64,000 nt of DNA from positions 558,001-622,000 of the forward strand of contig JBBMOL010000193.1 of the NCBI GenBank assembly GCA_037954665.1. Reading direction: 5' to 3'. This stretch comes from Laguncularia racemosa (lineage: Eukaryota; Streptophyta; Magnoliopsida; Myrtales; Combretaceae). The position numbers and the translations under genes were made by a program. This document shows, piece after piece, positions 1 to 13,674 of the stretch; position 1 is the stretch's first letter, and every line of letters starts with the position of its first letter. The notes under the pieces were generated by a model. The model saw nothing but the letters and a program-made list of their open reading frames with translations, had not been told where the DNA came from and made no database searches.

Positions 1-300
1 CAGCACATATACTTGAATCCAATATTCAATTAAAGTCATTTTATATACTATGTTAATAATCACAAACAAAAAATATGATAAACATGTACATGGAATAACG
101 CTATTAATACCATAAGCAACTCTAATTAATCCAATATCTGGTCAACATGACATGAATAACTAATTTAAAAATTCTAGCTAGCTACAAATTAACTTATTTT
201 TATCCTATATTAGTTTGGATGAGCATGGGAAGTGTGGGATAAAGAAATTAAAATTTAGAAAAGTATAAGAGGTACACGATTGGAAACATGGGCATGTTTT

Positions 301-1064
301 TTAATGTATATTTATACTTCTTTTGAGAAAAAGTTCAAAACATCGTTGTCTTAAAAGCCACATTATTTTATTTGTCCTCTTGTTTTATAATTATATTCTC
401 TCTTTTTTTATATTCTTTTTTTGAGTATTACATATACTATTTTCACAAATAATTATTATGTGGAATGTTTGAATAGAAATTTTTTTTTCAATGTATATTA
501 TTAATATTTGTATACCCAACATTATAAACATAACCCTGGATGTTATAAAAGGTTTTGCTAAACAGTGTCGGCATGATACTTCTTACCTATGTTCTCCTTT
601 GTTCCTCAAGGACATGCAAAAACCCCTAATTTCTCCTACAATATCTCATCCTACTTCAATTGAAACATCAATACACTAAATTTTTACAATCTATACGATT
701 TATTTAAGCATATGATCCAAGATTGTGTCAAATAACCACAATCCTTTCAATTCCCTATGTATTACGTCAACCTACAAATCTCAAAGAGAAACTAATTGGT
801 CCAATTCAACTATAAATGAAAATAAAAGGGAGTAAGGAGATTCATTATGCTTACGTTATAAAATGAGCGTTGCATGGATTGATGATGGAAAAGTATTAGA
901 TAGAGAGAGGGAGAAATTTTTCTTATAAGAGGTGCAGTGAGTGAAAAGATTCAAAATAAAATGATAAATGAAATGTTTTTTAGGTATTTATACTTCTTTT
1001 GAGAAAAAGTTCAAAACATCCTTGTCTTAAAATAATAAACAGTGTCGGCATGATACTTGTTGTT
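301..1064. repeat. Local direct duplication with internal deletion
   Basis: Bases 301-356 recur at about 978-1032 with few changes. Bases 559-586, containing CAGTGTCGGCATGATACTT, recur at about 1037-1062. Order and orientation are kept, but the roughly 200 bases between the two blocks in the first copy are missing from the second. This fits a duplication followed by deletion. No coding role was seen. Confidence 0.7.
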
Positions 1065-3186
1065 GCTTAAAAAAAATTATTACCTTCTATGGATCGACAT
1101 ATACTTTATTAAAAAAAAATTTATAAAAGAGCAAAAAAAATTTTATCAAATCTATATAATATAGTACAAGTACTCATTAATATATATATATTATCGATTA
1201 TCACTCATAATCAATGACAAAGAAAAGAATCAAGGATCAATTCCGTTCTAGAGCAAAGAGATTTAGTAACCTAATCAATTAAGTATTTGAAGATGAAATG
1301 AATTAAAATGTCACGATTTTCTACTTTTTAAGTGCTGTCCTCTCGACCATGATTGATTCTATGACGAAGGAAAAACCTATGAGACGCTGCCAACAAACAA
1401 TATCATGTTCGAACAGACAACAACAATAAAATCAAAATCATGATCTGCATAGGCCCACACAAGATCCAATTTTTGTTTTTTTAAATGGTTTAAATTTATT
1501 AATAAGCAGCTACTTGTGTTATTGTCATACACCTTGACATGTTTATTAATTCTTAATTCAATAAGAGGAGAATACCAAGAGATGTTAAAGCTGAGAAGCA
1601 TATATTGCTTTTCCAATAGTAGATTCCCCTTTGGCATCATTTACAAAAAAAAAAAAAAATAAAATAAATAATATTCTTCCAACAATTATTGGAGTATAAC
1701 TAAAGCAATATTCCAAGTCTACTAAATACGGGTGGTACTTGTCATGAGTTTTATAGGGTAAGGATTATTTATCTCTCTCTTTTTTTCTAATAAATTTATT
1801 ATACAATAATTATATGGATTATATAATAAATATCCTTAAAATGTATATACATATATATCCCATAATAGGCCAACAAAGTAATATGTACATGGCTTGTATG
1901 TACCTCAAAATAATTAAGATATTTCCATGTCTTTGCTTTACAAACACATACAAAAAAAAAGGAAAAAGAAAAAAGAAAAGACAGAGATTTATTTTTTTGA
2001 TAAAAAAGATGCTTTAAATTTTTCAGTTTTGTATTAATGACATACAAGTGACATTTGTTGATGTATTACTAGTTTGGAATATTATTAAATTAATTAACTA
2101 AATAAATACAAATGAAAATTATCAAAATAATACAATTTAAAAAAAAAACAGAAAATGCAGAAAAAAAAATTAAAAAGAGAGATAGAGAGAAAAGGAAAAC
2201 CATTTTTTCGACCACTTGAGGGCCTAGGGTTAATTTTAATTTAATTTCCTGAGTCTACAAATCTTGCACTCTTTGTCTATGATTATGCTTAATATGTTGT
2301 ATCATGCAGCAAAGAATTAAAAATATTTCAACATTTTATGGTCAGCTCTACATGTTATATATCTCTGTGCTGACAATTCCTGTTTGGATTTGCAAAGTGT
2401 TGTAACATCGTATATTTGTCCCATTTGTAGAATTAGCCATATTTTGTTCAAATGCAACTATCAATGATTTCAGATGGGGAGGATCTACTTCATAATGGTC
2501 TTCTTCCCCCAAAGTTGATGCTCTCTCCTTCATTGCTTATTCTAAACATTTTGGTGTTGGGTGGCCCAAATATCGGTTTTCTTTTAATAAAAATTATGAA
2601 ATAGTTATATATTGATAGACGTTGCTTATATGCCATTAACATAAAATTAAAAAACTCAAGTCATCTCTTTATCAAAACTCAAAGCATATGTAACCTCTTT
2701 GCACATAACAAAAAATATAGGTCACCTTTTGTAATTTACAAAAAAAAAAAAATTACAACAAAAACTACTATTATCTTCCAGTAACACATTCAACATTTCT
2801 ATATTTTTCTTTTGAAAAATATATTATATAATATGAAATATTAGGATAATATAGATATATAATGGATATTGTATGAAAAATAGCAAATAGAATTAGAAGG
2901 ATTTTCTGATCTCTTATTTTAGTCCTAATTAGGTTCTATATTTACATGTTTTACATGCCTAATTCCCTTACAAAGATAAAAAAAAAAAAAAAAAAAAAAC
3001 AGAATATGGAAAGAGAATAACCATAATATTTACAATCTCCAATTCCTAAAAACTAGCTAAAACTAACATATATATATATATAGCTCAAAAATAGGAAGTA
3101 AATCATAAACGCAATAAGGTAAATATGTTGAGATTTTGTATATTTTGAGATACTGCAATATATTTAAAAAAAAATTATATATTTAA

Positions 3187-3420
3187 TGGTAAATTTTATA
3201 TTTAGTATTTCAATTTTACTTATTTTTTATATTTAGCTAGTTTTTTATTTTAAAGAATCAACTTGCTATTTAAATTTTATTTATTTATTATAATTAACTA
3301 TCTAAATTTTATTTATATTTACAATCAACTACATGAATTTTATTTATTTTTATAATTAACTACCTCATTTAATTATTATAAATAATTTTTAAAATTTTAT
3401 ATAATTAATTATAAAAACCC
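3187..3420. mobile_element. MITE-like repeat, partial, related to the copy at 54664-54960
   Basis: The segment begins GGTAAATTTTATATTTAGTA, close to the terminal repeats of the MITE at 54664-54960. It continues in AT-rich units of about 30 bases built around TAATTAACTA and TAAATTTTATTTA. The right terminal repeat is not clear, so the far boundary is uncertain. It lies just upstream of the beta-glucosidase promoter. Confidence 0.5.
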
Positions 3421-3630
3421 ATTAAGTTGGTGTTAAAAAATCATCGACCCTAAATTTAGTATGTACTAAACTCGCATACATGAACAATGTAATATGTAGT
3501 AAACACCAATTGAAATCACTTTCAGTGCATGAACAGTTTGCCCATCATTAATCATGTTCCCTTTACCTCCAAAACGTGACAAGACAGGTCCCCTCTCTCT
3601 CCTCTCTCCTACACACAGACATAAAATGCG

Positions 3631-3638
3631 TATAAATA
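3631..3638 (+). promoter_or_regulatory. TATA box of the beta-glucosidase gene
   Basis: A perfect TATAAATA motif lies 84 bases upstream of the ATG at 3715. A (GA)n run follows at 3641-3658. Plant transcription usually starts about 30 bases after the TATA box, near 3660. An in-frame ATG at 3664 would then have almost no leader, so the ATG at 3715 is preferred. The motif is seen directly; its use as a promoter is inferred. Confidence 0.6.
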
Positions 3639-3714
3639 GTAAGAGAGAGAGAGAGAGAAGGTATTGCCAACCTCAAAGGCATTCGCCCATCCATCACCAA
3701 CATATTGTAATGCC

Positions 3715-6700
3715 ATGGAGATTTCCTTGCCTCACACACCCATCTTTTTAATGCAATTTTTTCTTTCTCCTCTGCTAATGAACTGTTTCCTCCATACCCT
3801 TCACGACAATATAGATCCATCTTCACTTCCTAGCAACTTTCTCTTTGGAACAGCTTCTTCTTCATATCAAGTACTAGCTCTCTTTTTGAACTTTTCTCTA
3901 ATCCTCTTTTGCTTTTTATTGTCTCTTCACTGTTTCTTCTCTTATAAAGACCTTTTGTTTCATGTTTTTGTAGTTTGAAGGAGCTTACTTGGCTGATGGA
4001 AAAGGTCTTAGCAATTGGGACGTTTATACTCATCGACCAGGTAAAAAGCACATAATCAACTTCCGTATTGAGCCACTTGCCTATAAAAGAAAGGCAACAA
4101 TTGCAAGTATACTTCTTCAACCATTGATTAAATAAGAATAGATCTTATACATTTAAATTTTTTTAACTTTTGTCTCTTATAATTAAAAAAAAAAAAAAAC
4201 ACAAATAACCCTAAGTCATTGCTAAAATCTAGAAATAATACTTAAGCGAACATAAATAATGATGATTTTAAAATTCTAATAATAAGCAGAAAGATTGCAC
4301 ATTTTTAAGAAACCATGTGCCCATGTATAATAGTGAAAGGTTGATGGGTTTATGATTATTTTTTCGATTCATTATTATTACATAAACAAAAAAGAGAAAA
4401 ACTAATAAAGATGCTCACTTTGTGAAAACTAATTTCTAAAAAAATGCTCATGGCAAAACTAATTTGCCAAATATCATTCCAAAATCACAGTTTTCAAATA
4501 CAATTTCAGTTTGATTGTTGAGAACTCACGTTTATGTAGAAATTGCATATTAAAATACCATGTTCTACCTACAATTTCAAAAATTATATAATCAAACTAC
4601 AATTCCTTAATAAATATTGAGTCTTAAAAATCACATCTTGTGTCTATGATTTCTAAATTGCATACTCAAATTGCAATTTCAATACAAATTTCGATAAAAA
4701 GTGAAATCACATATTATATATGCAACATAATACTTTTACTGAAACATTTTTTACAAAATAGTTATAAAAAATTGGGCATTTGGACCTCTCAACTTAAACA
4801 AAAGGGCAAAATAGTGAACAAGTGTGTATTGTACTATCTTTCAGGGAAAATTATCGATGGCAGTAACGGAGATGTTGCTGTGGATCATTATCACCGGTAT
4901 CCGGTAAGCAAAACGTATCTTCCATCTTCCACAGAAAACGCGTGGTAAAGTCACGTAATGAGTAAGGCAATTGTGCCAACGTGTTCACGCTTTTCATGAG
5001 TTAAAAACATTTTTCACACTATTGTGCCTTAAAACGAGTGAGCAATCAGCTAGTTCAAATGTTCCACAAGAGTAAATGCAAAGTCTAGTAGATTGTTTAA
5101 CTAAAATACAAAAAAAAAAAAAAAAAAGATTAAACAAAAACAGGCATATACCATCGAAAGAAGAAAAACGAAAAAAAAAAAATCTTATCCAAGTATGGAG
5201 AAAGAGAATTCAAACCTAATTTATTCATTAGAAAACGGTTTTATGTATAAATTTTTCTATAATACGTATGATTAATATTAAAAAGTTCGATAAATTTATT
5301 TTTAGACCCTTAACAAGTGTTCGAAAGCATTTCTTTAATTGAACCCATAAAAATATAGTAGAAATCCAAAGGAGATTCCCTGTATTAGTGCAATGGTTGA
5401 TATTGGAGAATCGATGCAAAGTGATGGAGGAAGATGAAGCACTCAAGACCAATATACATCTTTCTTTTGGTGAGAATAAAGAGACTTGGTTCTGCTTTGA
5501 CAAAAGTAGATATTCTAGTACTAAATTATTGTCATGTAACCTCAGCACGAATATGTCCTACAATAAAACATACAGCAAGCCAGAGAATCCAAAATCTATC
5601 ATGCGGCCAAGTATGAAATTAAAGAAGATAAAGGATTTTCACAATTAAATAAGGTGTAACTGGATATATGTATATATATTTATTTATTTGTCAAACCGGA
5701 ATGGAAAAAAATATCGTGTCCTAGTTTGTTCCAGTGTTGACGTGTACATTTCTGTGCATCATAGTTTGATAGTTATCCCGAAATTCCTCCTAGTATAAGT
5801 GCAATGTTTGATATATGATTATGGAAACAGGAAGACATAGGTCTAATGCAATCCCTTGGAGTAAACAGCTACCGTTTCTCCATATCCTGGGCAAGAGTTC
5901 TACCAAGTGAGTTTCCATGTACCTTTTTAATTTTACCCCTATTTTTTACTATTTTCCGTATTACCTGCTCACAGTGGAAAAGTATGACCACAATGTGAAT
6001 GCATTATTTGAAACAGAAGGTAGATATGGAGATGTCAATATAGCAGGTATTCACTATTACAACAAGCTCATCGACACACTCCTAGAGAAGGGTAACAAAT
6101 TTCATCAAGATTTTACTGGTAAAATCATTAGAAATTCCGAGTAGAGAACATTTGTAATCTCAACAAATGTCCATTTTGTGGCGCTTTTCAGGAATTCAAC
6201 CGTTTGTTACGTTGACACACTATGATTTTCCTCAACAACTTGAGAATAGATATGGAGGTTGGCTAAGTCCAGAATCACAGTAAGCAACTCCAACCAGCAT
6301 AGCAATGTGGAATGCAGAAGAAATATTTAACTTGCAATGGAAAAACGGAAAATCTCATACCGAAATGTTACTCTCTTTGACAGGAAAGATTTTGGATATT
6401 TTGCTGACATATGCTTCAGATATTTCGGAGACCGTGTAAAATATTGGACAACTTTCAATGAGCCAAATCTTCAGAGCATTCTTGAGTATCGATTCGGTCA
6501 ATTCCCACCTTCCCGGTGTTCCCCAACATTTGGAAACTGCACTGCAGGGGATTCAGAGAAGGAACCCTTCATAGTAGCCCATAATATGATCTTATCACAT
6601 GCACATGCAGTCGATATATATAGGCGTAAGTACCAGGTAAGCAGTACAATAAAAACTAATTGACCTCTCAACAACCAAAAAGAAAAACAGACTTTCTCCA

Positions 6701-8185
6701 ACTCAAAGAGTAATTTGTGCATCCCCCCGAAAAAAAATATTGAACAAAGTATATTTCCAGGCATTAGTTATTATGTTGGAAATGATGATATTACTCAAAA
6801 CATTTACGAAGCCTTTAACTCAAACATCCTTCCAGAAGAAAGTATTATGTGAAAAATATATGTTCAATATATGCAGAAGAAACAAGGAGGTACCATTGGG
6901 ATTGTGCTGCATGCTGCGTGGTTTGAACCAATCAGTAACTCTTCTGCAGACCAATTAGCAGCAGAAAGAGCTGTGTCATTCTTCATGAACTGGTAAGCTG
7001 AGCTTCTAACAAATTTATAAATCTGCATTCAATGGAATCAGTATCCTAACAATATAGTCGTCTCAGTGCACAAGAATCACAAATGTAATATTTCCACCAT
7101 ATTCTGCAGGTTTCTAGACCCACTAATACTTGGGAAATACCCTAAAGAGATGACTGAAATTCTGGGACCTGTTTTACCTCAATTTTCAGCACAGGAACAG
7201 GAAAAACTCAAGAACAAATTGGATTTTATTGGTATTAATCACTACACAAGTTATTATGTGAAAGACTGCATTTCTCTGGCCTGTGAGCCAGGACGTGGCA
7301 CTTCAAAGACAGAAGGTTATTACCAACAAACTTCACAAAAAAATGGTGTGCCAATAGGTCAACCTGTAAGTAAATTTAACTTCATCTTAACAAGTTAAAC
7401 CACAGTACTAGTTGCTGAAAATATATAATAATTTGCAGACGGACTTGGAATGGCTAAATTTCTATCCCCAAGGAATGGAGAATACCATCAACTACATTAA
7501 GGAGAGATATAACAATAAACCAATGTTCATTACAGAAAATGGTAAGAGCACACTACGCGATAACGTAAATGGTTTCTTGTAAAGTTCCCATATAACAGTG
7601 TAAAATTACAGGTTATGGTGAAATGGATAGTCCAAAATTTGAAAGAACAAAGTCTATCCAAGATGTGAAGAGAGTACAATACATTGCTGGCCACTTGAAT
7701 TCTCTCATAACAGCAGTAAGGTTAGATCTAACTCTCACATTAAGACACTCAAGAATATTATACATGTAAAGTCGATATGAAAGAACAATGCAAACTCCAT
7801 CTGGTGGAGAATAATCCAATGCTAAGGATAATGATATTGTAAGCTATGCCCCTGCAAAATATGAGATTTCATCATCGAACACTGGGTGTCACAAGAAACA
7901 TTCTCTTGTATAGATACAACATGACATATGATAATAGATCCTGATGACTTTGATTTGATCAGGAAAGGAGCAGATGTGAGAGGGTACTTTGCGTGGTCCT
8001 TGCTTGACAACTTCGAATGGAACTTTGGGTATACAGTGAGATTTGGTCTTCACCATGTTGATTATGCCACACTGCAAAGAACTCCAAAACTTTCAGCAAT
8101 GTGGTATAAGCAAATCATAGAAAAGCATAAGAAAATTAAGATGACACTGCCTAGACAAGTCGAGACCATTGTCAACATGAAGTAA
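3715..8185 (+). CDS. GH1 beta-glucosidase, BGLU45-47 (monolignol glucosidase-like) clade, 12 exons
   Basis: Retaining family-1 glycoside hydrolase that releases glucose from aryl or monolignol glucosides. Exons: 3715-3870, 3974-4040, 4845-4903, 5831-5906, 6017-6091, 6192-6279, 6384-6636, 6877-6992, 7110-7365, 7439-7541, 7612-7720, 7963-8185. All introns are GT-AG and in phase, giving 526 aa, the usual length of plant GH1 enzymes. Residues 1-30 form a hydrophobic signal peptide, so the product probably enters the secretory pathway and acts in the wall or vacuole. The acid/base glutamate is E200 in TFNEP and the nucleophile is E415 in ITENG. The insert PPSRCSPTFGNC followed by GDSEKEP resembles Arabidopsis BGLU45-47, which act on coniferin-type glucosides. 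The exact substrate is inferred. Introns 2 and 3 are long (about 0.8 and 0.9 kb) and AT-rich. No lesion was seen. The gene converges on the pseudouridine synthase gene. Confidence 0.95.
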
Positions 8186-9071
8186 CCAATCAGGTCTCTT
8201 GCTTTTCAGCTTTGGAATAGATCATGACTAACATATCCACCTCAGTAATCTATGTTGTGGATGAAGCAGCATCCCAGTTAACTCAGCTGAACTAGCGACA
8301 ACTCAGAGGACACTAATACAGACAATAGTAACAGTAGTATTTATAAATACATATAATAAAGTTTCTTTTAGCCATCTTTTACAATACATACTCAGACAAT
8401 CATCACTTACTGTAAATGGGGAATGCACATAGCATAACACAAAATTGCAGAACAGTTAAGCAGAAGGCAATCAGATTTGGCAGGGTACCTACATAGCATA
8501 TTGCCAAAGCTGGATAAAGTGAGGATAGCACCGATTGGCAGACACAGCAATAGCTTTAGCATGAAAAATAACGTCAAAAATGGCTATTGCAGGGGATCTT
8601 CCAAACAATTTATTTACACTATGAAAGTCAATGATTTTAAAGACAATATATTGGCACAGAAAAATTCCATTACAAGTCCTTAAAAATTCCTAAAGCACAT
8701 CTATCCAGAAAGCTTGTCTTGGGAAATGTTGGACATATGGTGGAAGAATGCAAAATTGTTTTCCATTTCACAATTTAAGCCTTCTAGGAAAGTTTGGTTG
8801 GCATTTTCATGGAATAAGAGAAGACACCAGGATCAAATTTATGCCGAGAGAAATTGTATCTACTTCACCATAAATCAAGCCATTAACTGCCAAACTACAG
8901 TGCATTGTTCACACTCTCTAAATTATAACATCAAAACAATCCCAGAAGAATCGTTTCACCAAGGATTACATTAATAACAAAAGCTTAGGTCTGATGCTAG
9001 TTGCCATCAAGTAAATAACTACAAATGTTCCTCAATAGTAGAGATTCTTACCAAGAAGCAGCTACATGGAG
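8186..9071. other. Convergent intergenic region
   Basis: About 0.9 kb between two genes that end facing each other. It must hold both 3' UTRs. A plus-strand AATAAA lies near 8355, a plausible poly(A) signal for the beta-glucosidase. No further gene was recognised; the short open frames here look like chance. Confidence 0.5.
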
Positions 9072-12000
9072 TTATCCTTGACACCACCAGGGAGATCCAG
9101 CCTCATAAATGTGCCGTCCTTCATCCCATGAAATCTGGTATGCTTGAAGGCCAATTGCTACACTGGGTTCCTTTCCATGCCATGCAATCCAGTTTGCAGT
9201 AGCAGCTTCTCTATCATCTTCACTTGCATAAAATTCTTTGGATTTTCCAAAGGGGTTGGTCCCAGGGAATGCCAATTCTGCCATTGCAGCAGGCATATAC
9301 ATGGAGTCGCCAATAATTGGGGCACCACAGGCAGCCAACTGCGCTCGAATCTGCATTGCAAATTTCTCATAAATCAGCTTCACATCTATCTCTAACCCAA
9401 TAAATGTCTTTAAGATGGCTGCTAGTTCATTATTCCGAAAAATAACAGCAAGGTTAACTGGAGAACATATTTCATATCTACTCAGACACTGAAGGGGGGT
9501 TCCAAGGACATTAAACAAACCTGATGAGTTTTTCCAGTCAGAAGGTTGATTTTACACTCAAAAGCAAAATCCTTTACTAACCAACCAGAGTCTTCTACCC
9601 GATGTTTCTCTTCCACAGCAGCAGTTGGCCAAGGAACTTTCTTGCATTCCACAACCTCAAGTTGGCACAAGTGCCATCCTTTGACATATTCTGCACATGA
9701 AAAAACAAAACTGAACTGATTTCACTTAAAATTCTTGAAAAAGGAGAAAATTAACTGTAAAAACCTTGGTCATTTCATAATAGGAGAGGCATTGGGCAAA
9801 GTGTGTTTTCCCGAGGAGTAAAAAGGAATGATTATTTTTGGATGACTGAATAAAAATGAATGATACTTTAATGAGAATCAATTATCATCAGAAGATATAG
9901 GTCATAAATCTTTTCTCTGCATGATGCAATAGAAACTAAGTACTCCAAACAAAGGGCAAGCATCTGCTATCATCACTTTGTTTCAGGCTAGCAGCTAAGA
10001 CAATCTGAAAACATCCTGTTCCCCAATTTCTCATCTCTAAGGTATAGATACAGTTTTCCAGGTAAACAAATGAGAAAATATATTTACTTACCTTCTGAAA
10101 CAAGTCTTGGAGCCATATTAACAGGTCGCATGTAGTGCGAAAGGATACCCATTGGTACAGGCGCAGCAGCAAGAGCTCGATACATCTTCTTAACCTTTTT
10201 TTCCTTGGAAAAAACAATGGTAAAATCACAAAGTAAGGAGCTTAAATGACGAATTCTTGTTACTTCTCAGAGTAGTGGTGGACCTTGGCACAGAGCAGCC
10301 AATTGACCACAATTTTAGCCTTACTGAGAACTTACTCTAATTTTTCCATGAAATATTGACGAGTATTCCTTTGTCCGAGCTAAAACAACACTGAAATTAA
10401 ATAAAACCGCTTCTTATATGTCCATCAATAAAGATGCAATCAAGAAATAACAGCATGAGTTGAGTCACATCATACCATCCTTCTGAACAATTATCAATCT
10501 GATGAGTAGTCTTCAGAGGTTCCGTAAATCCCAACGCTCGAGTTGCAAAGGTTGCACAGCTCTCTTCAATGTTATCAGTTGTTCCTCCAACCTAAATATT
10601 GATAAGGGAAAATAACCACCATGGTGAGCGTGAGTCAATTAATCAAAGATAGACAATGAGATAATTTTCTTCATATTGTCACCCTTTTTTTTTTCATTTT
10701 CTTCATATTGTCACTTTTTTTTTTGTTCTGTTTTATTTCAAGGAAAAACTATAACAAAGCTGATTTGGTATCAAATTGTCATGCACTTTCTCAGTTCCTT
10801 TCCCACGCAATTCATGAAAGCTCAACCGAAAATTTCTTTTTTTTTTTTTTGAGTAATTAAAGTTAAAAGAGGTTTCAATTAGGCAAACTACTGCATAAAC
10901 CAATTAAAAAGAATAAAGCAATTAAGTTAATCTAAAAACAGTACAGACCTATTGTTATGCTCTAGGGTTCAAAACAGTAAAAAGATCAAAACTTTTGTGA
11001 TATTAGGGCACAAATTGGGAAGATTTTATTGATTTAGGAAGAAAGTACAAAGTTATTAGTTTGATAACTCCAAGAGCAAGCTGCTCTCCAAATTCTCTCA
11101 AAGAGAACCAAAACAAACTAATAAGCTTCTAGTCTACTTCTAACTAATATCCTAAGGCTTATTTATAGGCTAGCTAACCAACTACGAACACACTAAATAA
11201 CATAAAAAACAAACAACAAACAAGCTTGACTCCGAGTAGAGTCATAACACCTATCTTGTTCATTTTACTTTGGAATCAAATTAGCATTCATGTATTTCAT
11301 GATGATGCATTTGTGAAGAACATTATTCCTAGCTCATGCCATTCCCAACTAAAGACGATGATTAAACATTAGAAGAACTTGGATTAAGAATAGGGAGGAG
11401 TTAAACAAAAAAAAAAAAAAAGAAAGAAAAGAAAAGACAAGAACTTTGAATCTAAGTAAAACTTTAATCTTGAACTACAGGTATTATAGAAAGCCTTTCA
11501 CTTTTCCAGCTATAAAATCTCTTATTCATAGAACTCACAGAACATGGTGAATGTGGTGATTTAGGCTATTAATCATTCAAAAACTCCTATCATGGGAAAA
11601 AGATAATAGGGTCTATATGCTCAAAGACATTACACAAGATTACAAAACTGATTACATGGTACATACAGATGTGCCTGCAGGTTTGTCCAGAACCACATAT
11701 GAGTCAGTTACAGCTACAATTCTTGATTTCCAGTCGATTTCATAGCATCTGATCAAATTTCAACCATCATAATTAACCCAATCAAGAGAATAATAAGAAA
11801 TCAAGCATGACTAACAAACTGGTCATCTACCTCGGGAAGCGTTTTGGGTGAACATGTACGCGTAAATATGTTCCCTCTTCAATGAACTGCATACAATCTG
11901 TTATGCGGAATGTTTTTTGTGCTTCTCGTACAGTCATTCCTTGGATAGAAGCTCTATTTTTCAAGATTGATGGGTCTGTATATTGCTTGAATACCCAGAT

Positions 12001-13674
12001 TTGCTCAGGAGTAGCAGTTGGTGGTGGCTGTGGACATACAAGTGCATAATGTACAGCTCCAAAGTGAATAAGATCTGCAACAAACCTTCAAAGCATGAAA
12101 CTATCCTTCTGTCATCTCATTATCATTGCAATGGAAGAAAATAAATATATGTTTATAAAAACTCACAGTGGAGGAAGATTCAGAGCTTTACAGATATAAT
12201 CTAAAACAGGTCCCCCTTCAGGAACAACCAAATGTTCAATTCTAGGTGGGCTGCTGTGTGAAGGGCACGGCAGCAACCGATGATATTCCGGCTGGCTAAA
12301 ATTTTTCAGGAAATAAAGAGTCAACTTCTTGATCAGAAACAAAGAGAAGGAGACCAAATTGTAAGTGAAAAAGAACCACATGTCTTTCAACTACACAAAA
12401 CAAATCACAAAGTACTGAAAGCAAATACATTTCTCAAGACAATTGCAATGGAACTTCTTTTCAAGACTATTGAAGCAACTTCTTGTACATAATTACAAAT
12501 AAGTGAAAAATCATATAATGTTCAAATATTGAATTCCCCTGTCATACACAATTCCCAAAATGAATTTGTACCCTTCATCATTCTTATAATTACTTGCTAT
12601 ATAACTGAAGCCTAAGGCACAAGAATCTTCATATTTCCAACCCTGTGGGTTGGCACAATAGCTAAAGCAACGCACTAATATTCACGATATCCCGCATCCA
12701 ATTCCAACCAAAGCTCATGGTCTACCTACATGGAGTAAATAAACTTAATTGATCCATGAAATATCATAAGTGTAACCGAAGCAGCCAGTACTCCATCATC
12801 ACCAAGAGAGAGAGAGAACCCCAAATTTCCTTATCAACTAACTTCTCCGAGTATTTGTGAAGCAATCTTACTGTTCAACTGTTCACCAAAACCCCCATTC
12901 AAATGAATACACATCCTTGAGCACCAAATCCAGGCCACTCTAAATGGAAAGTACAAGGCTGATCGAAATCTCTCCACGCAACACAAAGGGACACTACATT
13001 ACAACACAAAATTCGAGACCAACGTATATACATACCAATGAAATATTACAAGAAAAATATCAACGGATGCCCATAGCTCCAAAAGAAGAAACTTGTACCT
13101 TATATTGCCTCGTTTTTCTCACGAAAAAAGCGTTATGAAACTCACACAAAATAAAGTCAAGAAGTGTCCTGGCATTGTTAGCGGGACCTTCTACTGTCAT
13201 ATTCCCGTCTCACTGGTTAGAACATGGACTGGATGGACCATAAAATAACCATTTTCTAACACCAAAATCGAGCAGATCACAACAAGAAAAACATAAAATT
13301 GCAACCCCAGCTAGCATTCAAAGGCATAATACTTCGACCGTGACAATACACCTAAACTGAACCATACGGTGACAACAGGTACATGTCTGTCTAGTGAAGA
13401 AGAGAAAAGGGAAGTACCCATTAACGGTGGAAGTTGAACAAACGGAAGCAACATCGGATTTAGCGGATGCACAAGTAAAAGTAAAAGTTGTGTTCTTTAA
13501 GCTCAAAGACTGATGATAATGATGGTGATGGTGTTTGTGTTTGTTGATAAGAGCATCATGGACATGGGTGGAGGAAGCCAGAGCGCGCAGGACGGACAGT
13601 GAGGGTGCATGACAAGGTCTGCAGGTGGCTAAGCCGGTGGTGAACATGATGGAAGACAGTATGTGGCGGCACAC
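9072..13674 (-). CDS. Chloroplast-type RNA pseudouridine synthase (RluA family, PUS6-like), 9 exons
   Basis: Converts specific uridines in RNA to pseudouridine. Exons in transcript order: 13674-13418, 12295-12167, 12085-11831, 11748-11667, 10591-10476, 10390-10336, 10203-10092, 9690-9521, 9350-9072. All splice sites are GT-AG and phases join, giving 484 aa, or 475 aa from the in-frame ATG at 13647. The N-terminus is rich in Ser, Ala and basic residues with a His run, as in a plastid transit peptide. Exon 4 carries VVLDKPAGTS, the RluA-type motif before the active site. Exon 5 ends in the catalytic motif HQIDNCSEG, with Asp 274 (counting from 13674) as the predicted nucleophile. Exons 8-9 encode LLTGKTHQ-IRAQLAACG, the conserved RluA C-terminal motif. 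Length and layout fit plant RNA pseudouridine synthase 6, chloroplastic. Intron 4 contains a solo LTR. No coding lesion was seen. The target RNA cannot be read from sequence. Confidence 0.93.
10953..11249 (-). mobile_element. Solo LTR in intron 4 of the pseudouridine synthase gene
   Basis: The 297-bp segment begins TGTTATG and ends CATAACA, a perfect 7-bp terminal inverted repeat of the TG...CA type. It is flanked by a 5-bp direct repeat CCTAT (10948-10952 and 11250-11254), as LTR retrotransposon integration leaves. Read on the minus strand it has a TATAAATA box near its middle and a downstream AATAAA, as expected for an LTR promoter and poly(A) site. It is therefore in sense orientation with the host gene. 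No internal retrotransposon sequence is present, so it is probably the product of LTR-LTR recombination. The short length suggests copia, but this is inference. Confidence 0.88.

Larger units (their letters stand above)
1..3540. other. AT-rich intergenic DNA upstream of the beta-glucosidase
   Basis: No gene was recognised. It contains homopolymer A and T runs, a local duplication (301-356 with 978-1032, and 559-586 with 1037-1062) and a MITE-like segment near 3187-3420. A short minus-strand open frame at 2348-2533 has near-normal amino-acid composition but no recognisable family. Confidence 0.6.

Noticed and set aside
2348..2533. 61-aa minus-strand frame of fairly normal composition
   Set aside because: Could be a decayed exon, but no family, splice partners or neighbouring coding signal were found.
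3664..3714. Alternative upstream start for the beta-glucosidase
   Set aside because: Only about 30 bases after the TATA box, so nearly at the transcription start; starting at 3715 gives a normal signal peptide.
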